Shown: positions 8,783 to 17,103, counted from the first letter of the stretch. The stretch is 64,000 bases of DNA from Rheinheimera mangrovi (GCF_003990335.1 NZ_CP034683.1:4509501-4573500), one strand, 5' to 3'. The notes: generated by a model from the sequence alone, not told the origin. Program-made: numbers and translations.

Positions 8783-10207
8783 TTAACGGGCGGAAAAGAA
8801 CTTACTGCCCTGGGTTAAACGGATATCCGGTTCGTCGCTGTCTTGCAGCACAAACTCAATTTCCAGCACTGGCCTCTTCGCGTCCACAGGGTCCAGCGAT
8901 AAGCTGATAGGCAGGTTGGCTGTTTCACCGCCTTTGATGGTCAGCTCTTTCTCGCCAATCCACTGCGCGTCATCCAGGCCTTGCACCGACAACTGATAGG
9001 TTTGTTCCAGCTGCGATTTATTAATGACTTTTAAAGTGTAAGTGTTTTCAATTAAACCTTCGTCGGTTTCACGGTATAAAGCGCCACGGTCACGCACTAT
9101 GTCCATCACCACAGGTTTACGCACCACTAAGGTCCAGCCAAAAGCCGCGCATACAGCAACTAACACCATAAAGTACCCAACTAACTTGCCACGTACTACT
9201 TTGGTGGTTTTGCCTTCCAGGCTATGTTCTGTGGTGTAGCTGATTAAGCCTTTGGCATAACCCATTTTATCCATCGTATCGTCACAAGCATCGATACAGG
9301 CGCCACAATTAATGCACTCGTACTGCAGACCGTTACGAATATCGATACCGGTAGGGCAAACATGTACACATAAATTACAGTCGATACAATCGCCCAGGCC
9401 TTTGGCTTTGTATTCAGTGTCTTTACGGGCACGTGGACCACGGTTTTCGCCACGTTTGGCATCGTAAGTCACGGTAAAAGTGTCTTTATCAAACATAGCC
9501 GATTGGAAACGAGCGTAAGGGCAAATGTGAGTACACATAATTTCGCGCATCCAGCCGGCATTACCATAAGTACAGAAGGCAAAAAACCAGACAGATACCG
9601 CAGCCCAAAAGCTGGCTTCCAGTGTAAAGAATTGAATAAACAGCTGATCCACAGGAGTAAAATAGCCAACAAAAATCAGCGCAGTGAGCACAGAGAACGC
9701 CAGCCAGCTAAAATGGGTCAGACCTTTTTTCACCACCTTGCTGAAGGTCCAGGGGTCCTGATCCAGTTTCATTCGCTGATTACGGGTGCCCTGAATTTTT
9801 TCTTCAAACCACATAAAAATAAAGGTCCAGACGGTTTGAGGGCATAAATAACCACACCAAACCCGACCATAAAAGGTGGTGACAAAAAACAAGGCAAAAG
9901 CGCCAATCACAAAAATCCAGGCCAGAATAGTGAAATCCTGCGGCCATAAGGTCATACCGAAGATATAAAACTTCTGCTCCATGATATCGAGCAAAATAGC
10001 CTGCTGACCATTAAATTGCAGCCATGGCAGCAACATAAAAGCAGCCATAAACACAAAGCCAATATTACGTCTTAAGCTTTGATGCAAGCCCTTCACCGCC
10101 CGAATATAGATGCGATCTCTTGGATTGTATTTGGCTTTTTTAGCCGGATCAGGTTGATGCACCTCTACCGGAATGTTTTTAATATCTATCTTGTTATCCA
10201 CGCCCAT
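8783..10207 (-). CDS. ccoG: Cytochrome c oxidase accessory protein CcoG (FixG/RdxA)
   Basis: 474 residues. Four to five membrane helices with the conserved WCGYLCPQTVW and MCTHICPYARFQ motifs, a 2x[4Fe-4S] ferredoxin region (CIDCNLCVHVCPTGIDI and CINCGACIDACD) and a C-terminal FixG Ig-like domain after the last helix. Family members reduce copper for assembly of cbb3-type cytochrome oxidase, implying growth at low oxygen. The ccoNOPQ genes it serves are not in this window. Start choice: ATG at 10207 touches the AGGA, while GTG at 10201 has GAGGA six bases upstream and may be the true start. Confidence 0.95.
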   Translation of the reverse strand: MGVDNKIDIKNIPVEVHQPDPAKKAKYNPRDRIYIRAVKGLHQSLRRNIGFVFMAAFMLLPWLQFNGQQAILLDIMEQKFYIFGMTLWPQDFTILAWIFVIGAFALFFVTTFYGRVWCGYLCPQTVWTFIFMWFEEKIQGTRNQRMKLDQDPWTFSKVVKKGLTHFSWLAFSVLTALIFVGYFTPVDQLFIQFFTLEASFWAAVSVWFFAFCTYGNAGWMREIMCTHICPYARFQSAMFDKDTFTVTYDAKRGENRGPRARKDTEYKAKGLGDCIDCNLCVHVCPTGIDIRNGLQYECINCGACIDACDDTMDKMGYAKGLISYTTEHSLEGKTTKVVRGKLVGYFMVLVAVCAAFGWTLVVRKPVVMDIVRDRGALYRETDEGLIENTYTLKVINKSQLEQTYQLSVQGLDDAQWIGEKELTIKGGETANLPISLSLDPVDAKRPVLEIEFVLQDSDEPDIRLTQGSKFFSAR

Positions 10208-10571
10208 TCCTCGTGCTGCTACCCAGTATCCAGTGTAGCAGGCTGTTTATTGCAGCTTGTTGATACAGGACAAAACCAAAGCTGCTCTGACGAACAACTG
10301 AACACAGCGCCTGTCTGCTTTAAGGCATTGTGATCATGTTGCTAACGTTTTGCCTGCACTGCTTTAGGTTATAACCAGATAAATCACTGCAATATTTGAA
10401 CCAAAGGCCTATAGTATATAACACTATGATCCATATTGAGTTTTAATATCAGACTGAGTTTTTTACTGTCAACTTTGTTGACAGTATTCAGGTCTTTGGT
10501 TGTCAGATTGACAGTGCCATGCTGCTACTGCTGTGTTATAACCAATACAGCTATAGATGGGGTAACAGGTT
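10208..10571. other. Intergenic region with nested TGTCA/TGACA palindromes
   Basis: 364 bases between divergent ccoG and the 10572 gene, with no ORF that has a ribosome site. It contains ACTGTCAAC-TTT-GTTGACAGT at 10465-10485 (perfect 9-bp arms) and a related TTGTCAG-A-TTGACAG at 10500-10514. Both lie 55-105 bases before the 10572 start, a promoter-proximal position. TTGACA at 10508 could also be a -35 box. No convincing FNR site (TTGAT-N4-ATCAA) was found for ccoG. Confidence 0.4.
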
Positions 10572-10940
10572 ATGCGCAATTTTTTGCTGTTGTGTTTGCT
10601 TATAGTCAGCGCCCTGACATTTTATGATCACCCACGAGTTCTGCCTTACTCAGAACCTGTACTGGATTGGCTGGCTGAACATATTTCATTGCCGGGCGTT
10701 CAGTCAGATTCAGTGGTCACCCGCAAAATTCAGAAAGCTTTTTATGCCATAGGCCAGGATTACGGCACAGGCCAACAAGAAGCCTTAGCTAAAGCCGCGC
10801 AAGACATCAACAGCCTGCTGCAATTTCGCCGCGACTACTGCCAAAACGGAGATTTTCATCCAGCCTTATTTGGCGACGCCATGCAAAGAGCCTGTGATGT
10901 GTTAAAGCAGTATCCCAAGCTGGAAGAGTTCAGTAAGTAA
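10572..10940 (+). CDS. Small exported or membrane-anchored protein of unknown function
   Basis: 122 residues from an ATG at 10572 with a GGGGTAACAGG leader. An N-terminal hydrophobic stretch (residues 3-17, NFLLLCLLIVSALTF) is a signal peptide or anchor. The rest is soluble and helical, with two Cys (DYCQNGDFHPAL and RACDVLKQYP) that could form a disulfide in the periplasm. Codon use resembles the neighbours. I recognise no family. It is downstream of two palindromes that may control it. Confidence 0.6.
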   Translation: MRNFLLLCLLIVSALTFYDHPRVLPYSEPVLDWLAEHISLPGVQSDSVVTRKIQKAFYAIGQDYGTGQQEALAKAAQDINSLLQFRRDYCQNGDFHPALFGDAMQRACDVLKQYPKLEEFSK

Positions 10941-11069
10941 AGAACTGATTGCTTTCAGTTTTTATGGCGCAAGTGTGCGCCCAATACAGTGGCAATATCC
11001 GTACCAGCAAGCACCCACATCAGGAACAACTCTGCATGCGCTCATTAGAAACAAAAGTTATGAACTAAG

Positions 11070-11139
11070 GACTAAAAGCCTGCCGATTTCGGATTGGCAA
11101 ATCATCCATCTATGCCTTGGCTTACAATGCCTTTTAGTC
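11070..11139. repeat. Inverted repeat GACTAAAAG / CTTTTAGTC with 52-base loop
   Basis: Perfect 9-bp arms at 11070-11078 and 11131-11139. The enclosed sequence has smaller self-complementary parts (TGCC..GGCA). It lies downstream of the microcin-like operon on its strand and could be a 3' structure or the relic of an element; no function is shown. Confidence 0.35.
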
Positions 11140-11223
11140 AAATAATTGGCTGGCATTCAAAGGTTCAGCTTCAAAGTCGATGAGCTCATGTTGCACTCAA
11201 AATCAACCAATAATAAAAAACAC

Positions 11224-11337
11224 TCAACCAAATAATTGTTGAATCATTATTTGCAAGCCTATGCCTATTGCAAGACCGAAACAGATACCTACCAGCATAC
11301 TGCGTTTACAGAGTCTAAATTTTGCTTGCCAGCTCAT
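11224..11337 (-). CDS. 37-residue single-span membrane peptide next to the microcin-like gene
   Basis: ATG at 11337 with GGGAG seven bases upstream (one of the best ribosome sites in the window); TGA at 11224-11226. The product has a basic N terminus (MSWQAKFRLCKRSM) followed by a hydrophobic glycine-rich helix (LVGICFGLAIGIGLQIMI) and ends QQLFG. The charge pattern predicts an N-in single membrane span. It lies 62 bases after the double-glycine peptide gene on the same strand. Position and size fit an immunity peptide or a partner peptide, but there is no homology evidence. The strong ribosome site is the main reason to call it real. Confidence 0.55.
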   Translation of the reverse strand: MSWQAKFRLCKRSMLVGICFGLAIGIGLQIMIQQLFG

Positions 11338-11399
11338 TTTATCACTCCCGATTGTTGCTCATGCGAGAGGGCGCATCCATGATGCGCCCGACGAAGCTA

Positions 11400-11600
11400 C
11401 TAATCTAAACGGCTCGATATATATGATACGGTCAACCCGATACTGACACCAATCATGGCAATAGGAAACCATGCAGGAGCAGAACCAGCCACCGCAATAC
11501 CAACACCTATTCCAACTATGCTCAAATTGCCGCCAATTGCCAGATCTTGAGATACTCCACCACTAACTTCTTCCACTTGCTCCAATGTTAACTCTTTCAT
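11400..11600 (-). CDS. Double-glycine-leader peptide, putative class II microcin/bacteriocin precursor
   Basis: 66 residues, ATG at 11600 with AAGGAT eight bases upstream. Residues 1-15 (MKELTLEQVEEVSGG) match the GG-leader consensus, M-x-E-L at the start, alternating acidic/hydrophobic residues and V-S-G-G at the cleavage site. The predicted 51-residue core begins VSQDL and is hydrophobic and rich in Gly, with two GxxxG motifs (GIGVG, GVSIG), a Pro-Trp-Phe-Pro turn and a polar tail (YISSRLD). Such peptides are cleaved and exported by C39-peptidase ABC transporters; none is encoded in this window. Antimicrobial activity is inferred only. Alternative: a GG-leader peptide with a signalling role. 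Confidence 0.72.
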   Translation of the reverse strand: MKELTLEQVEEVSGGVSQDLAIGGNLSIVGIGVGIAVAGSAPAWFPIAMIGVSIGLTVSYISSRLD

Positions 11601-11937
11601 GATTTATATCCTTGAGTTAATTAAAGCCTGACAAGCAGGCTTCTGACAAACCAAAACAACCTCGTTTTGGCTCCTTATCTGCGCTATTCAACTCATGTGC
11701 GACGACAATGGACTAAATGACCGCAAGCGCGGATTCATTAAACACTCAACAAATTAACATTGAAATAATCATAATTTAACAAAAGTGAATCACAAGGCCA
11801 AATCAGCCTTGATGCAAAAATGAGACTTAGTGAATTGATCAATAAAGAAATTTAGTTTTGCAGATTGAAAGCATCTGAATGCCAGTCGTAGACAACAAAC
11901 TGGGGCTCTGTGGCCCCTGTTTGTTCAATGATAAAAC
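11601..11937. other. AT-rich leader and intergenic region of the microcin-like gene
   Basis: 337 bases between purT and the GG-leader gene. On the leader side there are two hairpins: AAGCCTG-ACAAG-CAGGCTT (11624-11642), about 12-15 bases upstream of the ribosome site, and CCAAAAC-AACCTC-GTTTTGG (11651-11670). A third small dyad AAGGC-CAAATCA-GCCTT lies near 11800. The stretch 11735-11870 is clearly more AT-rich than flanking genes. No ORF with a ribosome site was found. Confidence 0.45.
11894..11925 (-). terminator. Probable terminator of purT
   Basis: Long imperfect stem AACAAACTGGGGC / GCCCCTGTTTGTT (one mismatch) with a TCTGT-size loop, 13 bases past the purT stop. It ends in GTTTGTTG rather than a full T-run, so termination may be moderate or bidirectional. 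Confidence 0.6.
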
Positions 11938-13122
11938 CTACAACACATCCACTTTAATTTTGGCGATCACATCCAGTGCTTTTTGTTTGGCGTGATCGAT
12001 GTTGTCGCCTAAAGCTAAAGCCACACCCATACGGCGTTCGCCTTGCACTTCGGGTTTGCCAAACAGCCGCAGGTCGGTGTCGGGTTGCATTAATGCCTGA
12101 GCTAAGTTGCCATAGCCAATTTGATCCGAGTTGCCCGGAACCAGCAATACAGCTGAAGCGGCCGGGCCGTATTGGCGAATAAGCGGAATAGGTAAACCTA
12201 AAATAGCGCGGGCATGCAACGCAAATTCGGAATAGTTTTGTGAAATTAAGGTCACCATGCCGGTGTCGTGTGGCCGGGGTGATACTTCGCTAAACCAGAC
12301 CTCGTCGCCCTTCACAAAAAGCTCGACGCCAAATAAACCAAAACCACCTAAAGCTTCTGTCACTTTAGCGGCGTAATGTTGGGCTTTTTCTAAAGCAACA
12401 GCAGACATGGCCTGAGGTTGCCATGATTCGCGGTAATCACCTTTTTCCTGACGATGGCCGACTGGTTCGCAGTACTGAGTGCCGGACACAGAGCGCACTG
12501 TCAGCAAAGTGATTTCGTAATCGAAGTCGATAAACCCCTCAACTATCACCCGGCCTTTACCGGCACGGCCGCCTTCTTGTGCATAAGCCCAGGCGCTTTC
12601 TAAATCGGCGTCGGATTTCAGTACAGACTGGCCCTTGCCCGAGGACGACATAATAGGTTTCACCACACAAGGGTAACCAATATGCGCCACTGCGGCTAAG
12701 TAGCTGGCTTTGTCATCGGCAAAACGGAAAGGCGAAGTTGGCAGTTGTAACTCTTCAGCTGCTAAACGGCGGATCCCCTCGCGATTCATAGTTAAATTGG
12801 CTGCTTTGGCGCTAGGGATCACAGTAAAACCCTGTTGCTCCAGCTCAACCAAAGTGCTGGTCGCTATAGCTTCCAGTTCAGGCACTATCAGCGCAGGTTT
12901 TTCTTTGATCACAATTTGGCGCAAGGTGGCACCATCCAGCATAGAAATCACGTAACGACGATCAGCCACCTGCATCGCAGGTGCATTGGCGTAACGGTCG
13001 ACTGCTATCACTTCGCAGCCTAAACGTTTGAGTTCAATACATACTTCTTTACCGAGTTCACCACTGCCTAATAACAGTACTTTGGTGGCGTTGGCCGCGC
13101 CCGGGGTTCCTATCTGGCTCAT
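11938..13122 (-). CDS. purT: Formate-dependent phosphoribosylglycinamide formyltransferase PurT
   Basis: 394 residues, normal length. ATP-grasp enzyme that makes formyl-GAR from GAR, formate and ATP, the folate-independent third step of purine synthesis. Seen: N-terminal pre-ATP-grasp domain ([29 protein letters not shown]), ATP-binding [35 protein letters not shown], and the metal-binding [14 protein letters not shown] segment. Transcribed alone; a hairpin follows it. No PUR box was identified. Confidence 0.97.
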   Translation of the reverse strand: MSQIGTPGAANATKVLLLGSGELGKEVCIELKRLGCEVIAVDRYANAPAMQVADRRYVISMLDGATLRQIVIKEKPALIVPELEAIATSTLVELEQQGFTVIPSAKAANLTMNREGIRRLAAEELQLPTSPFRFADDKASYLAAVAHIGYPCVVKPIMSSSGKGQSVLKSDADLESAWAYAQEGGRAGKGRVIVEGFIDFDYEITLLTVRSVSGTQYCEPVGHRQEKGDYRESWQPQAMSAVALEKAQHYAAKVTEALGGFGLFGVELFVKGDEVWFSEVSPRPHDTGMVTLISQNYSEFALHARAILGLPIPLIRQYGPAASAVLLVPGNSDQIGYGNLAQALMQPDTDLRLFGKPEVQGERRMGVALALGDNIDHAKQKALDVIAKIKVDVL

Positions 13123-13236
13123 CTGCAGCTCCTTGATTTAATGTGCAAGAGCATACCAAAATTCAGCTATGAACACTTAATGATTTCAGCCCGAACTTTG
13201 CCGTTGAGGTATAGTAAAAGGAAGTTCAAACAGAGA

Positions 13237-13449
13237 ATGATGATGTCAGAACAACTATGCCCTCTATGCCAGCAAGCCAATTTATGCAAGGCCGGCACTG
13301 CTGACCAAAGCCAATGTTGGTGTATGCAGCAAGAGTTTCCGGCTGAACTCTTGGCGCAAGTGCCTGACCAAAGCAGCTGCATTTGTGCAGACTGCTTAGC
13401 TCGTTTTCAAAAACAAGCAAAACCGGTGCAGCAGTTTAAGCCTGACTAA
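13237..13449 (+). CDS. Cysteine-rich CWC family protein
   Basis: About 70 residues. Three consecutive ATG codons (13237, 13240, 13243) could start it; the third has the best spacing to AGAG. Eight Cys are arranged as CPLCQQANLC, QCWCMQ and CICADCLARFQ, fitting the small zinc-ribbon-like CWC proteins (PF14375 as I recall it), whose function is unknown. The frame extends to 13141 but that part lacks a ribosome site. Lies between purT and the glycosyltransferase operon, convergent with the latter (10-base gap). Confidence 0.75.
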   Translation: MMMSEQLCPLCQQANLCKAGTADQSQCWCMQQEFPAELLAQVPDQSSCICADCLARFQKQAKPVQQFKPD

Positions 13450-13459
13450 TCACAGAGTG

Positions 13460-14926
13460 TTATTTGCTATTTTGCCATTTACCGGAACGTTTCATCGTGC
13501 CCCAGGAACTTTTGCTATTGCGCGCCCAGAGCCATAAACCTTTTAACCGCCACCATGAATTCAACTGGCGATAACCAAAGTTTTCCAATACCGCCATTAA
13601 AAACAACCTCATAATGCTGCGCCCGCCCGGATATACAGGATAAGACATTTCTTCCAGCACCAGCGCCACGACAGAAATCAGTATGCCAAAACCTATAGTC
13701 ACCACTAAAAAGGCTAATAAAGCAGCTGGGTCTAACCAACCGGCCAACCAGGTAAATAACATAAACAAGTAACCCAGCACTTCCAAGGCTGGGCCAAAAG
13801 CTTCAAATAACAAAGCAAAAGGAAAAGCTAACCAGCCCACAGCACCAGATTTTGGATGAAATAACAAAGACATGTTCGCGCCTAAGCTTTCCAGCAAACC
13901 ACGCTGCCAGCGCACTCGTTGTTGTGCCAAAGTGGCCAAATCTTCCGGCGCTTCAGTCCAGCACACAGGGTCAGGAATAAAATAAATCCGGTATTTGCGT
14001 TTATTCAGCCGCATATATTTATGCATCCGCACCACCAGTTCCATATCTTCGCCTATGGTTTTATGCCGGTAGCCACCCACTTCAATCACCAGATCTTTTT
14101 TAAACAAACCAAAAGCACCGCTGATGATTAATAACGCATTTAAGGACGACCAGCCGAGGCGGCCAAATAAGAAACCGCGCAGGTATTCGACTATTTGCAG
14201 TTGCGGCAATATTTTATTGGGTAAAGCGGCTTTTAATAACAAGCCATCTTTTACCTGACAACCATTGGCAATACGTACAGTGCCGCCAGCCGCTATAGCA
14301 TCCGGATCCTCCAGGAAAGGGCGGATAATGCGCAGCAAGCTGTCACGTTGCAAAATAGAGTCGGCGTCGACTCCACAAAACAACGGAAAACGCGACAAAT
14401 TCACGCCAGCATTTAACGCATCGGCCTTACCGCCATTGGCTTTATCTATCACTTTTAAATTCGGGTAACGGCTGGACTGATAGATACCGCGAATTTGCTG
14501 GCAAGGTAAATGTAATGGGCAAGTGGCTGAGGACAAGGTTAAAGCAAAACTATCTTTCAGCACCTGTAAGGTTTCATCTTTAGAGCCGTCGTTAATGACT
14601 ATTACTTCGTACTCAGGGTAAGTCAATTGCAATAAAGACAAGACTGAACTGGCAATAGTTTCCTGCTCGTTGTAGGCAGGTACCAGCACAGAAATAGGGG
14701 TTAAAAAACTGGCATAGCTGGCAGGTAATAACTCGGTGCGAGCCGACTGAATATGGCTGCGCATCACCAACAGGGCGACTAAATTCAGGATCAGGTAGCC
14801 GGCAGATAAACAAACAAAATAGCCTACTAACACCCATTGTAGGGGGACCAGCCAGGGTGCCAAATCCAACTGTTGTATCCATTGATGCGTCAGCTCTATC
14901 GTTTGCTGTAGCCAATCATTTGCCAT
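13460..14926 (-). CDS. Membrane family 2 glycosyltransferase (processive, PgaC/YaiP-like)
   Basis: 488 residues from the ATG at 14926, chosen for GGGAG six bases upstream; the frame runs 30 codons further without support. One N-terminal helix (30-55), a GT-A domain with VLVPAYNEQETI (82-91), INDGSKDET (111-119), DAD (187-189), GED (292-294) and QQRVRW (335-340), then three to four C-terminal helices. This D, DxD, D, QxxRW set marks processive synthases such as PgaC, HasA and cellulose synthases. Start overlaps the upstream stop as TGATG, implying translational coupling. Product polymer unknown. E. coli yaiP next to yaiO is the closest remembered parallel. Confidence 0.88.
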   Translation of the reverse strand: MANDWLQQTIELTHQWIQQLDLAPWLVPLQWVLVGYFVCLSAGYLILNLVALLVMRSHIQSARTELLPASYASFLTPISVLVPAYNEQETIASSVLSLLQLTYPEYEVIVINDGSKDETLQVLKDSFALTLSSATCPLHLPCQQIRGIYQSSRYPNLKVIDKANGGKADALNAGVNLSRFPLFCGVDADSILQRDSLLRIIRPFLEDPDAIAAGGTVRIANGCQVKDGLLLKAALPNKILPQLQIVEYLRGFLFGRLGWSSLNALLIISGAFGLFKKDLVIEVGGYRHKTIGEDMELVVRMHKYMRLNKRKYRIYFIPDPVCWTEAPEDLATLAQQRVRWQRGLLESLGANMSLLFHPKSGAVGWLAFPFALLFEAFGPALEVLGYLFMLFTWLAGWLDPAALLAFLVVTIGFGILISVVALVLEEMSYPVYPGGRSIMRLFLMAVLENFGYRQLNSWWRLKGLWLWARNSKSSWGTMKRSGKWQNSK

Positions 14927-16002
14927 CAGGTTCTCCCTTGTTGCTGACGCTGCTGCTCTTCCTTCACCTGCGACAAAATAGCGATAGCAAAAGGGTCTGT
15001 CAGTTGTTGCTGCCAAAGCTGCAACTCAGTCTCATCTATGCCTGGCAATGCAACCAGGCTTTGGGCTGAACGGTATCTCACCCACCAGTTGGGATCCGAC
15101 AACATCTTCACTAATAAAGGCGCGTCTGAACTGTCTCCCAAGCGGGCCAGTGCTTTGGCAAGCTGTACCCGAACTTCCCACTGCGAATTTGATACCTGCT
15201 GACGTAATAACGGCAATAAGTCAGGTGACACTGCGCAGGCAAAAGCTGTGGTCAAGAGTTCCATTTCTTCGGGGTAATGCACTAAAGCTTGCTGGATCAG
15301 TGGCTGACTGTCGATGGGAGATAAAATATGCATCAACTTAATCAAACGTCTTAACTCTTTGGCTGTAGCTTTTTCGGCGCATTCACTAATGGACCGCACC
15401 ATCAGATCATGAGGCAAGCGCACCAGCAAACCAGCTAAGCGACTGACAGACCAATCGTCCCGATGAATTTGACTCAAAATCACTGGCAAACCCAGCTTTG
15501 GATCTATGGCTAATAAAGCTCTGGCGGCAACTAAAGAAAAAATAGTTCGTTTGTCTAATACATGGGGGATCAGATCGGCAAAAGCAGATTTCTCCTGCAC
15601 TATGCCCAGTGCCATAATAGCGGTCAGTTTTTTATCTGTACTGTAGCCGTGCAGCCATTGTTTCATGACTGGAATTAACTTCAGCCGTTGTGCCAATTCC
15701 GCCAAACGGCTGGAAGCGCTGCCTCGTACCGTTTGTTCCAGCTGCAACCATAATTGCACTACAAAACCAAAACGTTCAGCATTCAGTTGTGGCAAGGGCC
15801 CTGCATTTTCTTCTGGTGAATAAATCCAGGAAAACAGGATTGGAGTCCACTGTTCAGTGGCCTGCTGGCGGCTTTTTTCCCGCTGCCGTCTTTCATAATG
15901 CATAAACAAGGTCAGCACTAACAGCAGGAGTGTCATCAGCAATAACACGGCGCTACTGTACCAAACCAGCTGCACTATCACATCAGAGTCTGTACCGGAC
16001 AC
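14926..16002 (-). CDS. Membrane-anchored HEAT-repeat protein
   Basis: 358 residues from a GTG at 16002 with GAGGTGGG upstream. One N-terminal membrane helix (about 11-34), a basic stretch (HYERRQREKSRQQ) and then repeated amphipathic helix pairs of HEAT/PBS-lyase type (for example SDPNWWVRYRSAQSLVAL, SQWEVRVQLAKALARLGD, DDWSVSRLAGLLVRL). Positive residues after the helix suggest that the repeats are cytoplasmic, so it may scaffold the synthase or receive a signal from the receiver protein encoded upstream. Starts 20 bases inside the YaiO gene and overlaps the glycosyltransferase gene by one base. Role inferred from context. Confidence 0.8.
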   Translation of the reverse strand: MSGTDSDVIVQLVWYSSAVLLLMTLLLLVLTLFMHYERRQREKSRQQATEQWTPILFSWIYSPEENAGPLPQLNAERFGFVVQLWLQLEQTVRGSASSRLAELAQRLKLIPVMKQWLHGYSTDKKLTAIMALGIVQEKSAFADLIPHVLDKRTIFSLVAARALLAIDPKLGLPVILSQIHRDDWSVSRLAGLLVRLPHDLMVRSISECAEKATAKELRRLIKLMHILSPIDSQPLIQQALVHYPEEMELLTTAFACAVSPDLLPLLRQQVSNSQWEVRVQLAKALARLGDSSDAPLLVKMLSDPNWWVRYRSAQSLVALPGIDETELQLWQQQLTDPFAIAILSQVKEEQQRQQQGRT

Positions 16003-16726
16003 CTAAACCCACCTCGGTTTTTTCGTATAACACATCTTGTTCAGACCAGCTCAGGTTGTACAACAGGCTCCAGTCGCTGGCAAAAGAGAATTGGCCAAAT
16101 AAGCCGATGCGGGTGACATCCATCACTAATACACGGTTAGGTAAACGTTCCAATTCTTTACCTTTCACCAGCAAGGCAGTGAGTGAATCCGTATCGTTAA
16201 AGTAATAACTGGCTTGCAGCACATGAGTATTGGCTGAGCCCGTATCTTCAGGTCTGGAGTGATACAAGGTATACGCATAACGCCATGAACCACTGTAATG
16301 TTCGTTCATCAGGCTATAGCTGCGGCTGTCCTGTTGATCATCATTGGAAACAGATACCCCAGGCGTTACAACCCAGCCCTTAGTCCATTGCCAGGCCAAC
16401 TGACTGCCTATCGAGAGTTCAGGCCGCACTCGGTTTTGAGGGCTATAAGCGGCTTGTCCCAACCAGGTCAGGTTGTCACTGATTTTATAATAACCATCCG
16501 TCAGCCATTCCTGGTCCTTTAAGTCAAAACGCTTGCTGCGCTGCCAGCGAGCTCCCCACCCATAATCTGTAGCTGCATGGCGTAATCCGGCATAATAAAA
16601 TGAGCCATCGGCAAAACTGTCCGACAGTTGCTCATAACCTGCCCCTGTTTCCAGTTGATAACTTTCCGCTGCCACACAAATCAGTGGCGCTAAAGCAGCC
16701 AGCCCTAAAACTAAGCTTTTGATCAT
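15983..16726 (-). CDS. YaiO family outer membrane beta-barrel protein
   Basis: 247 residues. Signal peptide 1-19 (LVLGLAALAPLICVAA), then about a dozen amphipathic beta strands ending in the outer-membrane signature VGLGVRYRL. Pattern matches YaiO barrels (YYKISDNLTWLGQAAYSPQNRVRPELSIGSQLAWQW). Probably the outer-membrane exit or a binding protein for the polymer made by the adjacent synthase. The ATG at 16726 overlaps the receiver gene stop by four bases (ATGA). Confidence 0.82.
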   Translation of the reverse strand: MIKSLVLGLAALAPLICVAAESYQLETGAGYEQLSDSFADGSFYYAGLRHAATDYGWGARWQRSKRFDLKDQEWLTDGYYKISDNLTWLGQAAYSPQNRVRPELSIGSQLAWQWTKGWVVTPGVSVSNDDQQDSRSYSLMNEHYSGSWRYAYTLYHSRPEDTGSANTHVLQASYYFNDTDSLTALLVKGKELERLPNRVLVMDVTRIGLFGQFSFASDWSLLYNLSWSEQDVLYEKTEVGLGVRYRL

Positions 16727-17103
16727 CCTTGCTTTCCTATAAGACGACGCAAACGAGCACTTAGCTCAGGTGGCTGAAATGGTTTAACCAAATAATCATC
16801 TGCACCTTTTTTCAGAGCAAGAGCTATATCTTCTTCACCCATTTTGGACGTCAGAATTAATACGGGTACTGTTGCCATAGCGGCTTGATTGCGGATCAAC
16901 TCCAGTAAAAACAAACCATCAAAAAAGGGCAGCATTAAATCCAGCACCACAGCATTAAAATCGCGACCAGACAACACAAGTTCCTGAGCCTGCTGGCCAT
17001 CTTTAAGCCACTCCACCTGATAACCATCACGTTGCAAAATAAAAACTAACAACTTGCCGATCAGCTCATCATCTTCAACCAGCAATACAGTTTTAGTGCC
17101 CAT
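16723..17103 (-). CDS. Single-domain response regulator (receiver only)
   Basis: 126 residues from the ATG at 17103 with GGAG six bases upstream. Complete receiver: acidic pair in LLVEDDEL, phosphoacceptor Asp55 in VVLDLMLP, Thr in LILTSK and Lys in YLVKPFQPPE; no output domain. First gene of the receiver-YaiO-HEAT-GT2 operon, so it probably acts by protein contact on export or synthesis. No histidine kinase gene is adjacent; the orphan kinase at 22109 is one candidate in the window, without direct evidence. Confidence 0.88.
   Translation of the reverse strand: MGTKTVLLVEDDELIGKLLVFILQRDGYQVEWLKDGQQAQELVLSGRDFNAVVLDLMLPFFDGLFLLELIRNQAAMATVPVLILTSKMGEEDIALALKKGADDYLVKPFQPPELSARLRRLIGKQG

Noticed and set aside
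10208..10440. FNR box upstream of ccoG
   Set aside because: Best match TTGAT-ACAG-GACAA has a poor second half; not enough to claim oxygen control.
11261..11446. 61-codon plus-strand frame across the microcin-like genes
   Set aside because: Antisense to two minus-strand frames that have good ribosome sites; itself has none.
14927..15016. 30-codon N-terminal extension of the glycosyltransferase
   Set aside because: Would overlap the HEAT gene by 91 bases and lacks a ribosome site, whereas the ATG at 14926 has GGGAG and a TGATG junction.
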